Source: Methylobacterium sp. BTF04 (GTDB taxonomy: Bacteria; Pseudomonadota; Alphaproteobacteria; Rhizobiales; Beijerinckiaceae). Taken from it: DNA of 64,000 nucleotides. The stretch spans positions 1 to 64,000 of the forward strand of contig NZ_JAAHTB010000019.1 of assembly GCF_010692745.1 (NCBI RefSeq). Direction: 5' to 3'. The translations under genes were made by a program, and so were the position numbers. Each line of letters opens with the position of its first letter. Positions within the stretch are counted from its first letter, which is position 1. This document shows, one piece after another, positions 47,866-57,233 of the stretch. The notes under the pieces are model-generated. The model had not been told where the DNA came from and ran no database searches. It saw only the letters and a list, made by a program, of their open reading frames with translations.

Positions 47866-49200
47866 CTAGAGGTTCGGCGTCCAGTGTTTGTTGAAGCCAA
47901 GCGCGCCCAGCGTCGCCAGGGCGCCCGACAGCAGATAGACGCCGACCCAGGCGAGGCCGAAATGGCTCGACAGGCTGAGGGCGACGAGGGGTGCGAAGGC
48001 CGCGCCGACGAGCCAGGCCAGATCGGACATCAGGGCGGCGCCGGTATAGCGGTACCGGGTATCGAGATTGCCGGTCACGGCGCCCGAGGTCTGGCCGTAG
48101 GACAGTCCGAGAAGGCCGAAGCCGACGATGACGTAGATCGTCTGGCCGATTTCGCTGTCGCCGAAGATCAACGGGGCGAGGATGCTGCCGAGGCTGAACA
48201 GGCCGATCAGGGCAGCCGCGACCGCCAGCATGGTGCGGCGGCCGATCTGGTCGGCGATCAGGCCGGAGGCGACGATTGCGCCTGCGGCGACGATGGCACC
48301 CGCGAACTGCACCATCAGGAATTCGCCCGCCGAACGCTGCGTGAACAGGGTGATCCAGCTGATCGGGAAGATCGTCACGAGGTGGAACAGCGCGAAGCTC
48401 GCCAGCGGCACGAACGCTCCGATGATGACGCTGCGCCAGTTGGTGCGAATCATCTCGAAGACCGGCGTCGGCACCAGCTCGCGGGTTTCCAGCAGGGTCG
48501 TGAATTCTTCCGTCGCCACGAGGCGCAAGCGGGCGAACAGCGCGACCACGTTGATCGCGAACGCCACGTAGAACGGGTAGCGCCAGCCCCAATCCAGGAA
48601 ATCCTCGGGCGTGAGGTTGGCGAGGAAGAACGAAAACAGGGCGCTCGCCAGCATGAAGCCGATCGGTGCCCCGAGTTGCGGCATCATCGCGTACCAGCCC
48701 CGGTGCTTCGGGGGTGCGTTGAGCGCCAGCAGCGAGGCCAGACCGTCCCAGGCTCCGCCTAGGGCGAGACCCTGGCCGATGCGAAACGCCGCCAGCAGCC
48801 AGATCGACGCCACGCCGATGGAGCCATAGCTCGGCAGGAAGGCGATGGCCGCCGTCGAACCGCCGAGGAGGAACAGGGCGATCGTCAACTTGACGCCGCG
48901 GCCGTGGCGCCGGTCGATCTCCATGAAGATCACCGAGCCGACCGGACGCGCGAGGAACGCGAGCGCGAAGGCGGCGAATGCGTACAGCGTGCCGGTGAGC
49001 GGATCGACGAAGGGGAAGAACACCTTCGGAAACACCAGGACCGAGGCGATGCCGTAGACGAAGAAATCGAAGAACTCGGAAGCGCGACCGATCACGACGC
49101 CGATGGCGATCTCGCCCGGCGCCACGGTGTGGTCGCTAGAGACCAGCCGTGCGTCGCGCTCGAGAGGAGTAGAGGATGGCAACGCGTGGTCCTGGCTCAT
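47866..49200 (-). CDS. MFS transporter, metabolite:H+ symporter family (second copy)
   Basis: 444 residues, 12 helices. GEIAIGVVIGRASEFFDFFV and FGLLGLSYGQTSGAVTGNL are MHS-branch features. The usual D-R-x-G-R loop is modified: EIDRRHGRGVKL. Alternative starts (a TTG upstream) add nothing. The substrate is unknown. It differs substantially from the transporter at 14743, so it is not a recent duplicate. Confidence 0.83.
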   Translation of the reverse strand: MSQDHALPSSTPLERDARLVSSDHTVAPGEIAIGVVIGRASEFFDFFVYGIASVLVFPKVFFPFVDPLTGTLYAFAAFALAFLARPVGSVIFMEIDRRHGRGVKLTIALFLLGGSTAAIAFLPSYGSIGVASIWLLAAFRIGQGLALGGAWDGLASLLALNAPPKHRGWYAMMPQLGAPIGFMLASALFSFFLANLTPEDFLDWGWRYPFYVAFAINVVALFARLRLVATEEFTTLLETRELVPTPVFEMIRTNWRSVIIGAFVPLASFALFHLVTIFPISWITLFTQRSAGEFLMVQFAGAIVAAGAIVASGLIADQIGRRTMLAVAAALIGLFSLGSILAPLIFGDSEIGQTIYVIVGFGLLGLSYGQTSGAVTGNLDTRYRYTGAALMSDLAWLVGAAFAPLVALSLSSHFGLAWVGVYLLSGALATLGALGFNKHWTPNL

Positions 49201-49528
49201 CGGAGGCAATTCGCTGATAGGGTGATTCGAGGGCTCGGCCCCACGCGGTGCCTACCCGGATAAACCGATTATGGGGCGCGGTCATCCTGCGTCAAAGCGA
49301 TGCGTTCGGCGCGCGCCGGCACGGTTCAAACCGGAAACCTCGTGCTCATAGCGCAGGCTACAGGGTCGAAATCACTTCAGCCATGCTTAAAGCGACCGGC
49401 TGGAGGAATCTGGTCGCACTTGTCAGAGGGGCCTGCTGCGGCGCAGGAAGCGATGGTCGTTGCTCGGGCCCCACGGTGCTAGAGCGAGGACGGAAGCCGT
49501 TTCCTCTGGAATCCAGCCAGCCGATCAG
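49201..49528. other. Intergenic, cyo promoter region
   Basis: Between the MHS transporter and cyoA. It should contain the cyo promoter. I saw no clean FNR-like or RegA-like site, and no gene. Confidence 0.35.
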
Positions 49529-50704
49529 ATGTCGCTCAGACCCCTCGGACTTTCGCCCCTCGGATTCCTGCGCGGTTTCGCGCTCATTCCCCTGGCCGGC
49601 CTGCTGTCCGGCTGCAACCTGGTCGTGATGCAACCCGCCGGTGACATCGCCGCGCGGCAGCGCGACCTGATCCTCGTCTCCACCGGCTTGATGCTGCTGA
49701 TCATCATTCCGGTGATCGCACTGACATTGCTGTTCGCGTGGCGCTATCGCCAGTCGAACACCGACGCGCCCTACGATCCCGACTGGCACCACTCGACGCA
49801 GCTCGAAGTGGTGATCTGGGCCGCGCCGCTGGTGATCATCATCGCGCTCGGCGCGCTGACCTGGATCAGCACCCACACCCTCGACCCCTACCGGCCACTC
49901 TCGCGCATCGATTCGTCCCGGCCCCTGTCCCCCGACGTGAAGCCGCTGACGGTGGAGGTGGTGGCCCTCGATTGGAAGTGGCTGTTCTTCTACCCCGAGG
50001 AGGGCATCGCGACGGTGAACGAACTTGCCGCGCCGGTGGACCGGCCGATCACGTTCAAGATCACCTCCTCGTCGATCATGAACTCGTTCTACATCCCGGC
50101 GCTCGCCGGCCAGATCTACGCCATGCCCGGCATGGAGACGAAGCTGCACGCCGTGATCAACAAGGCCGGCGTCTACGAGGGGTTCTCCGCCAATTACAGC
50201 GGATCCGGCTTCTCGCGGATGAACTTCAAGTTCCATGGCCTCGACAACGACGCCTTCGCGGCCTGGGTCGCCAAGGCGAAGGCGCAGGGCAAGCCGCTCA
50301 GCCGACAGGACTATCTGACGCTGGAGAAGCCCAGTGAGCAGGAGCCGGTGCGCTACTTCTCCGCAGTGGACGACGGGCTCTACCGCTCCATTCTCAATAT
50401 GTGCGCTGTTCCGGGCAAGATGTGCATGAGCGAGATGATGCACATCGATGCCATGGGCGGCGGCGGCAAGGAGAGCCACGCGAATCGGGAGCGGCTCGAA
50501 TACGACAACCGCCACGCCGTTGCCGGCGACGAGGCAGAGGCCGCCACGGCTCCGGCCTCCGGGCGGGCGGCGCGAAGCGACGAGAAGCCGGAGGGCGTGA
50601 AGAGCGGCCCGACGGGTTCGAGCGAGACGCCCGATCCGCATCACGGTCACTCCATGCCGGACATGAAGCATGACGGGCCCGCGCCCGTGCAGTTGAACCA
50701 GTAG
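49529..50704 (+). CDS. cyoA: Cytochrome bo3 quinol oxidase subunit II
   Basis: 391 residues. A lipoprotein signal with Cys29 in LAGLLSGC anchors it, followed by two membrane helices and a cupredoxin domain (WKWLFFYPEEGIATVNE to MNSFYIPALAGQIYAMPGM). No CuA cysteines, as expected for a quinol oxidase. The last 80 residues are a His/Met-rich, low-complexity extension (HHGHSMPDMKHDG) longer than in E. coli CyoA. It might bind metal. First gene of cyoABCD-SURF1. Confidence 0.94.
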   Translation: MSLRPLGLSPLGFLRGFALIPLAGLLSGCNLVVMQPAGDIAARQRDLILVSTGLMLLIIIPVIALTLLFAWRYRQSNTDAPYDPDWHHSTQLEVVIWAAPLVIIIALGALTWISTHTLDPYRPLSRIDSSRPLSPDVKPLTVEVVALDWKWLFFYPEEGIATVNELAAPVDRPITFKITSSSIMNSFYIPALAGQIYAMPGMETKLHAVINKAGVYEGFSANYSGSGFSRMNFKFHGLDNDAFAAWVAKAKAQGKPLSRQDYLTLEKPSEQEPVRYFSAVDDGLYRSILNMCAVPGKMCMSEMMHIDAMGGGGKESHANRERLEYDNRHAVAGDEAEAATAPASGRAARSDEKPEGVKSGPTGSSETPDPHHGHSMPDMKHDGPAPVQLNQ

Positions 50705-50858
50705 TCAACACTAACGCGTCCGAGCAGGCTTACAGCCCGGACGCAGCGATGATTTCGTCTTCCATGCGTCTTGCGACGGCAGGCCGGTTCCGGTCTCGGC
50801 GCGAGGGGCCCGAAGCCCGGCATGCCGGGCCGCAGATGAACCACAACGAGCGGATCCC

Positions 50859-52862
50859 ATGTTCTCCAATCTGGATCTTCAGAAGCTCGTCTTCGGGCGT
50901 CTCACGCTCGAAGCGATCCCGTATCACGAGCCCATCGTCCTGATCACCTTCCTGGGCGTCGCCGCCGGCGGACTCGCCGTGCTCGGCGCCGTCACGTATT
51001 TCCGCCTCTGGGGCTACCTGTGGCGCGAGTGGCTGACGAGCGTCGATCACAAGAAGATCGGCATCATGTACGTCATCCTGGCGCTCGTCATGCTGCTGCG
51101 CGGCTTTGCCGACGCGCTGATGATGCGGGCGCAGCAGGCGATGGCCTTCGGTGCCAACGAGGGGTTCCTCCCGCCGCACCATTATGACCAGATCTTCACC
51201 GCCCACGGCGTGATCATGATCTTCTTCGTGGCGATGCCGCTGGTCACGGGCCTGATGAACTTCGTCGTGCCGCTGCAGATCGGCGCCCGCGACGTGGCCT
51301 TTCCGTTCCTCAACAATTTCAGCTTCTGGATGACGGTGAGCGGCGCGCTCACCGTGATGGTGTCGCTGTTCGTCGGCGAGTTCGCCCGTACCGGCTGGCT
51401 GGCCTATCCGCCGCTGTCGGGCCCCGCGGGAAGCCCCGGCGTCGGCGTCGATTATTACATCTGGGCGCTTCAGATCGCCGGTATCGGGACGTTGCTATCC
51501 GGCATCAACCTGATCGCCACCATCGTGAAGATGCGCGCGCCCGGTATGTCCATGATGAAGATGCCGGTCTTCACCTGGACGGCGTTGTGCACCAACATCC
51601 TCATCGTCGCCGCCTTCCCGATCCTCACCGCCGTTCTCGCGCTGCTGTCGCTCGACCGTTACGTCGGCACGCACTTCTTCTCGAACGACCTCGGCGGCAA
51701 TCCGATGATGTACGTCAACCTCATCTGGATCTGGGGACATCCGGAGGTCTACATCCTGATCCTGCCGGCCTTCGGCGTGTTCTCTGAGATCGTCTCGACC
51801 TTCTCGAGCAAGCGTCTCTTCGGCTACGCCTCGATGGTCTATGCCACGGTGGTCATCACCATCCTGTCGTACCTGGTGTGGCTGCACCACTTCTTCACGA
51901 TGGGCTCCGGCGCCTCCGTGAACTCGTTCTTCGGCATCACCACCATGATCATCTCGATCCCGACGGGAGCCAAGATCTTCAACTGGCTGTTCACGATGTA
52001 CAAAGGCCGCATCCGGTTCGAAGTGCCGATGCTGTGGACCCTGGGCTTCATGGTAACCTTCACCGTCGGTGGCATGACCGGCGTGCTGCTCGCCGTGCCC
52101 CCGGCCGACTTCGTGCTCCACAACAGCCTGTTCCTCATCGCCCATTTCCACAACGTGATCATCGGCGGCGTGCTGTTCGGCATGCTGGCGGGCATTACCT
52201 ACTGGTTCCCCAAGGCCTTCGGCTACAAGCTCGATCCGTTCTGGGGCAAGACGTCGTTCTGGTTCTGGCTCACCGGCTTCTGGTTCGCCTTCATGCCACT
52301 CTACGTGCTCGGCCTCATGGGCGTGACGCGCCGGCTCAACCACTTCGACGATCCGTCGCTGCAGATCTGGTTCGTGATCGCGGCATTCGGCGCCGTGCTG
52401 GTGCTGCTCGGCATCCTGTCGTTCATCATGACGCTGGTGGTCAGCTTCGTGAAACGCGAGGAGTTGCGGGATGTGACCGGCGACCCGTGGGGGGGCCGCA
52501 CCCTCGAATGGTCGACCTCGTCGCCACCGCCGGACTACAACTTCGCCTTCACCCCGATGGTGCATGACGGCGATGCTTGGTGGGACATGAAGCGCCGCGG
52601 CTACAGCCGTCCGCTGCACGGCTTCAAGCCGATCCACATGCCGCGCAACACCGGCACCGGCGTGATCCTCGGAATGATCAGCATCGTCTTCGCGTTCGCG
52701 ATGATCTGGTACATCTGGTGGCTCGCGGCCGCGACCTTCGTGGCGATGCTCGCCGTCACCATCGTGCACACGTTCAACTACAACCGCGACTTCTACATCC
52801 CCGTCGATGCGGTGATGGGGGCCGAGAACAAGCGCACCAAGATGCTCGCGGGACACGTCTGA
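50859..52862 (+). CDS. cyoB: Cytochrome bo3 quinol oxidase subunit I
   Basis: 667 residues, the catalytic haem-copper subunit with about 15 helices. The CuB/haem region is present: [17 protein letters not shown] (His-Tyr cross-link pair), LHHFFTMG and FHNVIIGG. It reduces oxygen to water and pumps protons. The gap to cyoA is 154 bases and to cyoC four. Confidence 0.97.
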   Translation: MFSNLDLQKLVFGRLTLEAIPYHEPIVLITFLGVAAGGLAVLGAVTYFRLWGYLWREWLTSVDHKKIGIMYVILALVMLLRGFADALMMRAQQAMAFGANEGFLPPHHYDQIFTAHGVIMIFFVAMPLVTGLMNFVVPLQIGARDVAFPFLNNFSFWMTVSGALTVMVSLFVGEFARTGWLAYPPLSGPAGSPGVGVDYYIWALQIAGIGTLLSGINLIATIVKMRAPGMSMMKMPVFTWTALCTNILIVAAFPILTAVLALLSLDRYVGTHFFSNDLGGNPMMYVNLIWIWGHPEVYILILPAFGVFSEIVSTFSSKRLFGYASMVYATVVITILSYLVWLHHFFTMGSGASVNSFFGITTMIISIPTGAKIFNWLFTMYKGRIRFEVPMLWTLGFMVTFTVGGMTGVLLAVPPADFVLHNSLFLIAHFHNVIIGGVLFGMLAGITYWFPKAFGYKLDPFWGKTSFWFWLTGFWFAFMPLYVLGLMGVTRRLNHFDDPSLQIWFVIAAFGAVLVLLGILSFIMTLVVSFVKREELRDVTGDPWGGRTLEWSTSSPPPDYNFAFTPMVHDGDAWWDMKRRGYSRPLHGFKPIHMPRNTGTGVILGMISIVFAFAMIWYIWWLAAATFVAMLAVTIVHTFNYNRDFYIPVDAVMGAENKRTKMLAGHV

Positions 52863-52866
52863 GGCC

Positions 52867-53496
52867 ATGTCGACGCCAATGAAAACCGCCGCGGGCCAGC
52901 CCGACTCGACGACCTTCTACCTGGAAGAAGAGCATCACCCCGAACAGGGGACGATGCTCGGCTTCTGGATCTACCTGATGAGCGATTGTCTCATCTTCGC
53001 GGTCCTGTTCGCCACCTACGCGGTGCTCGGCCGCAACTACGCTGCTGGCCCTTCCCCCAAGGATCTGTTCGAGCTGCCGCTGGTGGCGGTGAACACCACG
53101 ATGCTGCTGTTCTCCTCGATCACCTATGGCTTTGCCATGCTGGAGATGGAGAAGGGCAAGCAGAAGAACACGCTGATCTGGCTGACCATCACTGGCCTGT
53201 TCGGCCTCGCCTTTGTCGGGATCGAGCTCTACGAGTTCGCGCACCTGATCCATGAGGGCGCCACCCCGCAGCGCAGCGCCTTCCTGTCCGCGTTCTTCAC
53301 GCTGGTCGGCACCCACGGGCTGCACGTCACGCTCGGCATCGTCTGGCTCGTGATCCTGATGGTGCAGGTCAACCAGCGCGGCCTGGTGCCCGAGAACAAG
53401 CGCCGGCTGATGTGCCTGAGCCTGTTCTGGCACTTCCTCGACGTCATCTGGATCGGCGTCTTCACCTTCGTCTACCTGATGGGAGTGCTGCAATGA
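52867..53496 (+). CDS. cyoC: Cytochrome bo3 quinol oxidase subunit III
   Basis: 209 residues with about five membrane helices, typical of CyoC. Markers are [19 protein letters not shown] and [18 protein letters not shown]. It stabilises subunit I and the proton path. Its stop overlaps the start of cyoD (CAATGAGC), an ATGA junction indicating coupled translation. Confidence 0.96.
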   Translation: MSTPMKTAAGQPDSTTFYLEEEHHPEQGTMLGFWIYLMSDCLIFAVLFATYAVLGRNYAAGPSPKDLFELPLVAVNTTMLLFSSITYGFAMLEMEKGKQKNTLIWLTITGLFGLAFVGIELYEFAHLIHEGATPQRSAFLSAFFTLVGTHGLHVTLGIVWLVILMVQVNQRGLVPENKRRLMCLSLFWHFLDVIWIGVFTFVYLMGVLQ

Positions 53497-53888
53497 GCGC
53501 CGCGACGGATTCGAATCAAGGCGCTCACGACCATCACGATCATGGCGATGGTGCCGCTCACGGCTCGATGAAGGGCTACGTCACCGGTTTCGTGCTGGCG
53601 GCGATCCTCACTGCGATCCCGTTCTGGCTGGTGATGACCGACGCGCTCGGCAACAAGCAGACCACCGGCCTGGTGATCATGGCCCTCGCGGTGGTCCAGA
53701 TCATCGTCCACATGGTCTACTTCCTCCATATGAACACTAAGTCGGAGGGCGGCTGGAACTTCCTGGCGCTGATCTTCACCCTGACCCTGGTGGTCATCAC
53801 GCTGACCGGTTCGATCTGGGTAATGTATCATCTCAACACCAACATGATGCCGATGTCGCCGATGGACATGAAGCATCAGATGCCCTGA
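53493..53888 (+). CDS. cyoD: Cytochrome bo3 quinol oxidase subunit IV
   Basis: 131 residues, three membrane helices. It starts with a His/Asp-rich tail ([12 protein letters not shown]) and has the family core [20 protein letters not shown], and a Met-rich end. It aids assembly of subunit I. The overlap with cyoC shows it is the next gene in the operon. Confidence 0.93.
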   Translation: MSAATDSNQGAHDHHDHGDGAAHGSMKGYVTGFVLAAILTAIPFWLVMTDALGNKQTTGLVIMALAVVQIIVHMVYFLHMNTKSEGGWNFLALIFTLTLVVITLTGSIWVMYHLNTNMMPMSPMDMKHQMP

Positions 53889-53943
53889 GCATGATGCCGA
53901 ACCGGGTGAGACGCTTCCGGTCGATGTGGTGAGACGGATCCCG

Positions 53944-54693
53944 ATGGATCGTCCCGTCGAAACGCCGTCCCGCAAGCGCGGGATAGCGTTCTACCTGATC
54001 TTCGGGGCAGGCGCGCTGCTGCTGTTCACCGCCCTGGCGGGGCTCGGGACCTGGCAGATCGAGCGGATGGGCTGGAAGCGCGATCTGATCGCCCGCGTCG
54101 AGGCGCGGATTCATGCCGATGCCCTCCCCGCCCCTGCGCGAGCCGAATGGCCCGATGTCACTGCGGACCGCGATGCCTATCGCCGGGTGAGTGCCACCGG
54201 ACTCCTCCGGTACGACGCGGAAACACTGGTCCAGGCCGTCACCGAATTGGGCGGCGGATACTGGGTCATGACTCCGCTCCTGCGCGACGACGGCGCCACC
54301 ATCCTGATCAATCGCGGTTTCGTACCGTCCGACCGCCGCGCTTCCAGCGATCGGGCATCCGGCGACAGCAACGGGCAGACGACGATCACCGGATTGCTGC
54401 GCCTGTCGGAGCCCAAGGGCGGTTTCCTGCGCGCCAACGATCCATCCGCGGATCGATGGTATTCCCGCGACGTTGCCGCCATCGCGGCGGCGCGCGGCCT
54501 CTCCGATGTGGCGCCCTACTTCATCGACGCCGATGCGACGGCGAAGTCCGGCACTCTGCCGATCGGCGGCCTGACGGTCATCGCGTTCCACGACAATCAT
54601 CTGGTCTATGCCATCACCTGGTATGCGCTGGCCCTGATGGTCGCTGGCGCAGCCATCTACGTGTTTCGCGATGCGCGCGAACGATCCCCCTGA
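53944..54693 (+). CDS. SURF1-family oxidase assembly factor
   Basis: 249 residues with one helix at each end (GAGALLLFTALAGLGTWQIE and the C-terminal YAITWYALALMVAGAAIYVF). The middle loop carries WVMTPLLRDDGATILINRGF. SURF1 proteins help insert haem a into haem-copper oxidases. Its position after cyoD suggests it serves this oxidase. I start at the ATG at 53944; a GTG at 53926 is possible. Confidence 0.9.
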   Translation: MDRPVETPSRKRGIAFYLIFGAGALLLFTALAGLGTWQIERMGWKRDLIARVEARIHADALPAPARAEWPDVTADRDAYRRVSATGLLRYDAETLVQAVTELGGGYWVMTPLLRDDGATILINRGFVPSDRRASSDRASGDSNGQTTITGLLRLSEPKGGFLRANDPSADRWYSRDVAAIAAARGLSDVAPYFIDADATAKSGTLPIGGLTVIAFHDNHLVYAITWYALALMVAGAAIYVFRDARERSP

Positions 54694-54762
54694 TCGTCCG
54701 TGATGGTGATGCCGGATGGGTCGGACAGGTCAACGCGATCGCTCGACACCTGCGAACATTCA

Positions 54763-55239
54763 TCACCTACCGGACCGACTCGCCGCATCGTCCTGAAGGC
54801 GATCGCGGCTCGACATGAAGCGCCCGACCGGCGTGCGGATCGGGGCGAAGGTGCCGAGGCCGGTGCGCTCGGGCATCTCCACATAGATCGCCTCGATACC
54901 GCCGCGCGCGCTGTAGGTCTCGTGCCAGAAGCCGCAGCTGCGCGGGTCTTTCAGGAAGCTCTTCCACCACACCGCGTGTGGGGCCTGCCGGGTGAAGTGT
55001 TCGAGGCTCTCGAAGTCGCGCCAATATTGGCGGATGCCGACATGGTTCCAGCCGAACAGGAAGTTCTGGTTCGCCAGGAGGCCGTCGGGCGGATCGCGCC
55101 GGATCGCCGCCAGCCCGCGTCCGACATCCCTCATGGCCAGGAGTGCGCGCGGTCGCTTCACCTTCAGGCCGAGAAGCATCACGATCAGGTCGGGGTAAGC
55201 CGACAGGTCCACAGTCTCCCGCAGGGCAGCTGGTTGCAT
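54763..55239 (-). CDS. DUF4188 protein (monooxygenase-like)
   Basis: 158 residues. The family is predicted to adopt a dimeric ferredoxin-like fold related to phenylacetaldoxime dehydratase/monooxygenases, without confirmed enzymology. Features are PDLIVMLLGLKVKRPRALL, QYWRDFESLEHFTRQ and HETYSARGGIEAIYVEMP. GGAGGT precedes the ATG. It is divergent from a TetR gene, and its promoter contains the two matching operators. Confidence 0.8.
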   Translation of the reverse strand: MQPAALRETVDLSAYPDLIVMLLGLKVKRPRALLAMRDVGRGLAAIRRDPPDGLLANQNFLFGWNHVGIRQYWRDFESLEHFTRQAPHAVWWKSFLKDPRSCGFWHETYSARGGIEAIYVEMPERTGLGTFAPIRTPVGRFMSSRDRLQDDAASRSGR

Positions 55240-55254
55240 GGAAACACCTCCGAA

Positions 55255-55269
55255 GTTTACAACGTAAAC
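55255..55269. promoter_or_regulatory. TetR operator 1
   Basis: GTTTACAACGTAAAC is a 15-bp sequence with perfect 6-bp inverted arms (GTTTAC/GTAAAC). It lies just ahead of the DUF4188 start. Confidence 0.75.
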
Positions 55270-55281
55270 ATACGGGATCAA

Positions 55282-55296
55282 GTTTACGGTGTAAAC
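55282..55296. promoter_or_regulatory. TetR operator 2
   Basis: GTTTACGGTGTAAAC has the same arms as operator 1, 27 bases away, about two and a half helical turns. It ends only two bases before the GTG used as the TetR start. Confidence 0.75.
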
Positions 55297-55298
55297 AG

Positions 55299-55841
55299 GT
55301 GAAGAACGAGCGTATCGATCTCCGCGAGGCGCTGATCCGGGAGGCCATAGGCCTTCTCGGCAATGGCCCTGCGGATCTGAGCCTGCGCAGCGTTGCCAGG
55401 GCCGCCGGCGTTTCCGCGATGGCGCCCTACCGGCACTTCGAGGACAAGGCGGCACTCCTGGGCGCCGTGGCAGCGCAGGGCTTTGCGGAGCTGCGCGACG
55501 TCTTGGAAGTCGCCGATGCCCGGGCGGAGGGGGGCGCGGCGCTGGTCGAGCAGGGCTTGGCCTACATCGCCTTCGCCCAGCGCCGGCCGAGCCTGTTTCG
55601 CCTGATGTTCGCCAGTGTTGACCTGGCCTGCATCCCCAAGCCTGCGGGCATGAGCGCCTATGCGGTCCTGGCCCGGCGCGTCGCCAGCGTTGCGCCCGAC
55701 AGCAGCGAGGTGAGCACCCTCGGCTGCTGGGCGATGGTGCATGGCCTGGCGACCCTCCGGCTCGACCGAAGGATCGAGGCCGGATCGGAAGCGGACCGAT
55801 CCGTCCTGATGTTGCTGACCGCGGCCATCGTCGGGCGCTGA
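55299..55841 (+). CDS. TetR/AcrR family repressor
   Basis: 180 residues. The N-terminal helix-turn-helix is LSLRSVARAAGVSAMAPYRHF. The C-domain resembles the TetR WHG-type (ALVEQGLAYIAFAQRRPSLFRLMF), with a ligand pocket of unknown specificity. No ATG is available; the GTG at 55299 directly follows operator 2 without a ribosome site, suggesting a leaderless message. It likely represses itself and DUF4188 through both operators. Confidence 0.87.
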   Translation: MKNERIDLREALIREAIGLLGNGPADLSLRSVARAAGVSAMAPYRHFEDKAALLGAVAAQGFAELRDVLEVADARAEGGAALVEQGLAYIAFAQRRPSLFRLMFASVDLACIPKPAGMSAYAVLARRVASVAPDSSEVSTLGCWAMVHGLATLRLDRRIEAGSEADRSVLMLLTAAIVGR

Positions 55842-55895
55842 TCGCTTGCGATGTCCCGTTCGGTCAGGCGGGTATGCCGCCTCGGAGGCTGGACT

Positions 55896-57050
55896 TCAGG
55901 CCTTCCAGTTCTTCAGGGCCGCGAATGGGCTTGCCGACGGATCGGGGGCGGGTGGATTCAAAACCGGCTCCACCTGCGCGATGGCGTCGGCCAGGGAGAA
56001 CGCCGAGCCGCTGGTGAGCTTGCCGCCGGCTGCGTCCCTGTGGCCGCCACCGCGAAACCGGCGCGCGCCATCGAGTGCAGTCTCGTTGTTGGAGCGGAAC
56101 GACATCGACCCGGTGCGTTGGACGTTGAGCACACGTTTGGCCTTGCCGGTCTCCATGATGAGATCGGAGACGCGCTGGAACATCCCGGAATCGAGCCCGA
56201 ACGACATCAGGGTCCCGTCGGATAGAGGGCGGAACAGATCGGAGCGAGCGAGGACGCGGGCGATCCGCATCCGCGTGGTCAGGCTACGGTCGTCGGTGGC
56301 TTCGTCCGCCAGGAACGCATCGACGATACCCTTCCGGATCTCGCCCACCGAGGCCTCGATCTCGGACGGGGTGGCGCCCGTGCGCAGGCGGCCCGCCACT
56401 GCGCTCAGGAGTGCGGAGACGAAGCGGTCGTGCCACGGATGGCCGATGGGTACGAGATTCGAGACGTTGTCCCAGAACACCTCGTCGAGGCTCAAGCCGC
56501 CGATGAAGGTCGCCCGGTCCTTCTTCCACAGGTCGACCGCATCCACCGCCGCGACGAGGGCTTCCAGGTCCGCGACGTCCGCGGCCTCCCGCGTGGCGTA
56601 GAGGGCGCGGTGCTCATAGGCCATGCGGGTGGCGCAGCAATCGGCGTCGATCAGCACCGTGGTGTCCGAATCGGACAGGTCGAATCGGCTGAGATTCGGG
56701 TTGGCCGCGTCGAGGGTGGGCGCGAGGCCCTGCTCGCGCATCTGGTCGATGGAGGAGGCGTGGTGGTCGAGCACGATCAGCCGATGACGCGTGCCTGCAT
56801 CGCGCCGGCCGTTCATCGCGGCGAAGTTCCGGATGAAGGTGACCGCCACCGGCTCGAGACCGAGATCGGTCATCACGATCATCTCCGGCACGGGCGCTTT
56901 CCCGAGGCGCTTCAACTCCGCCTCGACCACCGGGCCGACATCGGAATAGCGCGGCACGTGGACGATCCGCGACACGTCGACGAAGGTGCCGACGACGGTG
57001 GAGGCGCCGTAGCCGTCGAGGTCGTGATGGGTGATCTGGGTGACGTTCAA
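55896..57050 (-). CDS. DHH/DHHA1 phosphoesterase
   Basis: 384 residues. The metal-binding DHH domain shows HHDLDGYGAS at the start, VLDHHAS and a DADCCATRM segment. The DHHA1 substrate domain has FRGGGHRDAAGG. This layout covers NrnA-type oligoribonucleases and c-di-nucleotide phosphodiesterases. I cannot say which; the opening Asn-Val-Thr...His-His-Asp form is a cytosolic subtype. Confidence 0.82.
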   Translation of the reverse strand: MNVTQITHHDLDGYGASTVVGTFVDVSRIVHVPRYSDVGPVVEAELKRLGKAPVPEMIVMTDLGLEPVAVTFIRNFAAMNGRRDAGTRHRLIVLDHHASSIDQMREQGLAPTLDAANPNLSRFDLSDSDTTVLIDADCCATRMAYEHRALYATREAADVADLEALVAAVDAVDLWKKDRATFIGGLSLDEVFWDNVSNLVPIGHPWHDRFVSALLSAVAGRLRTGATPSEIEASVGEIRKGIVDAFLADEATDDRSLTTRMRIARVLARSDLFRPLSDGTLMSFGLDSGMFQRVSDLIMETGKAKRVLNVQRTGSMSFRSNNETALDGARRFRGGGHRDAAGGKLTSGSAFSLADAIAQVEPVLNPPAPDPSASPFAALKNWKA

Positions 57051-57233
57051 CGGCCTGTCCTATCGGCTTTGGGCAACGCGTCCTTATGCGGCAGCCGGCG
57101 CCGGGCGGCGAGGCCTTCCGCGGCGCGATCGGCGGTGGAGCGGCGTTCTCAGAGGGTTGACCCTCGGATCATCACCGATCATTCCAGAACATAGCACGAA
57201 CACGAGCCGATCCTCGCCAGCGAGACGGGAGCG

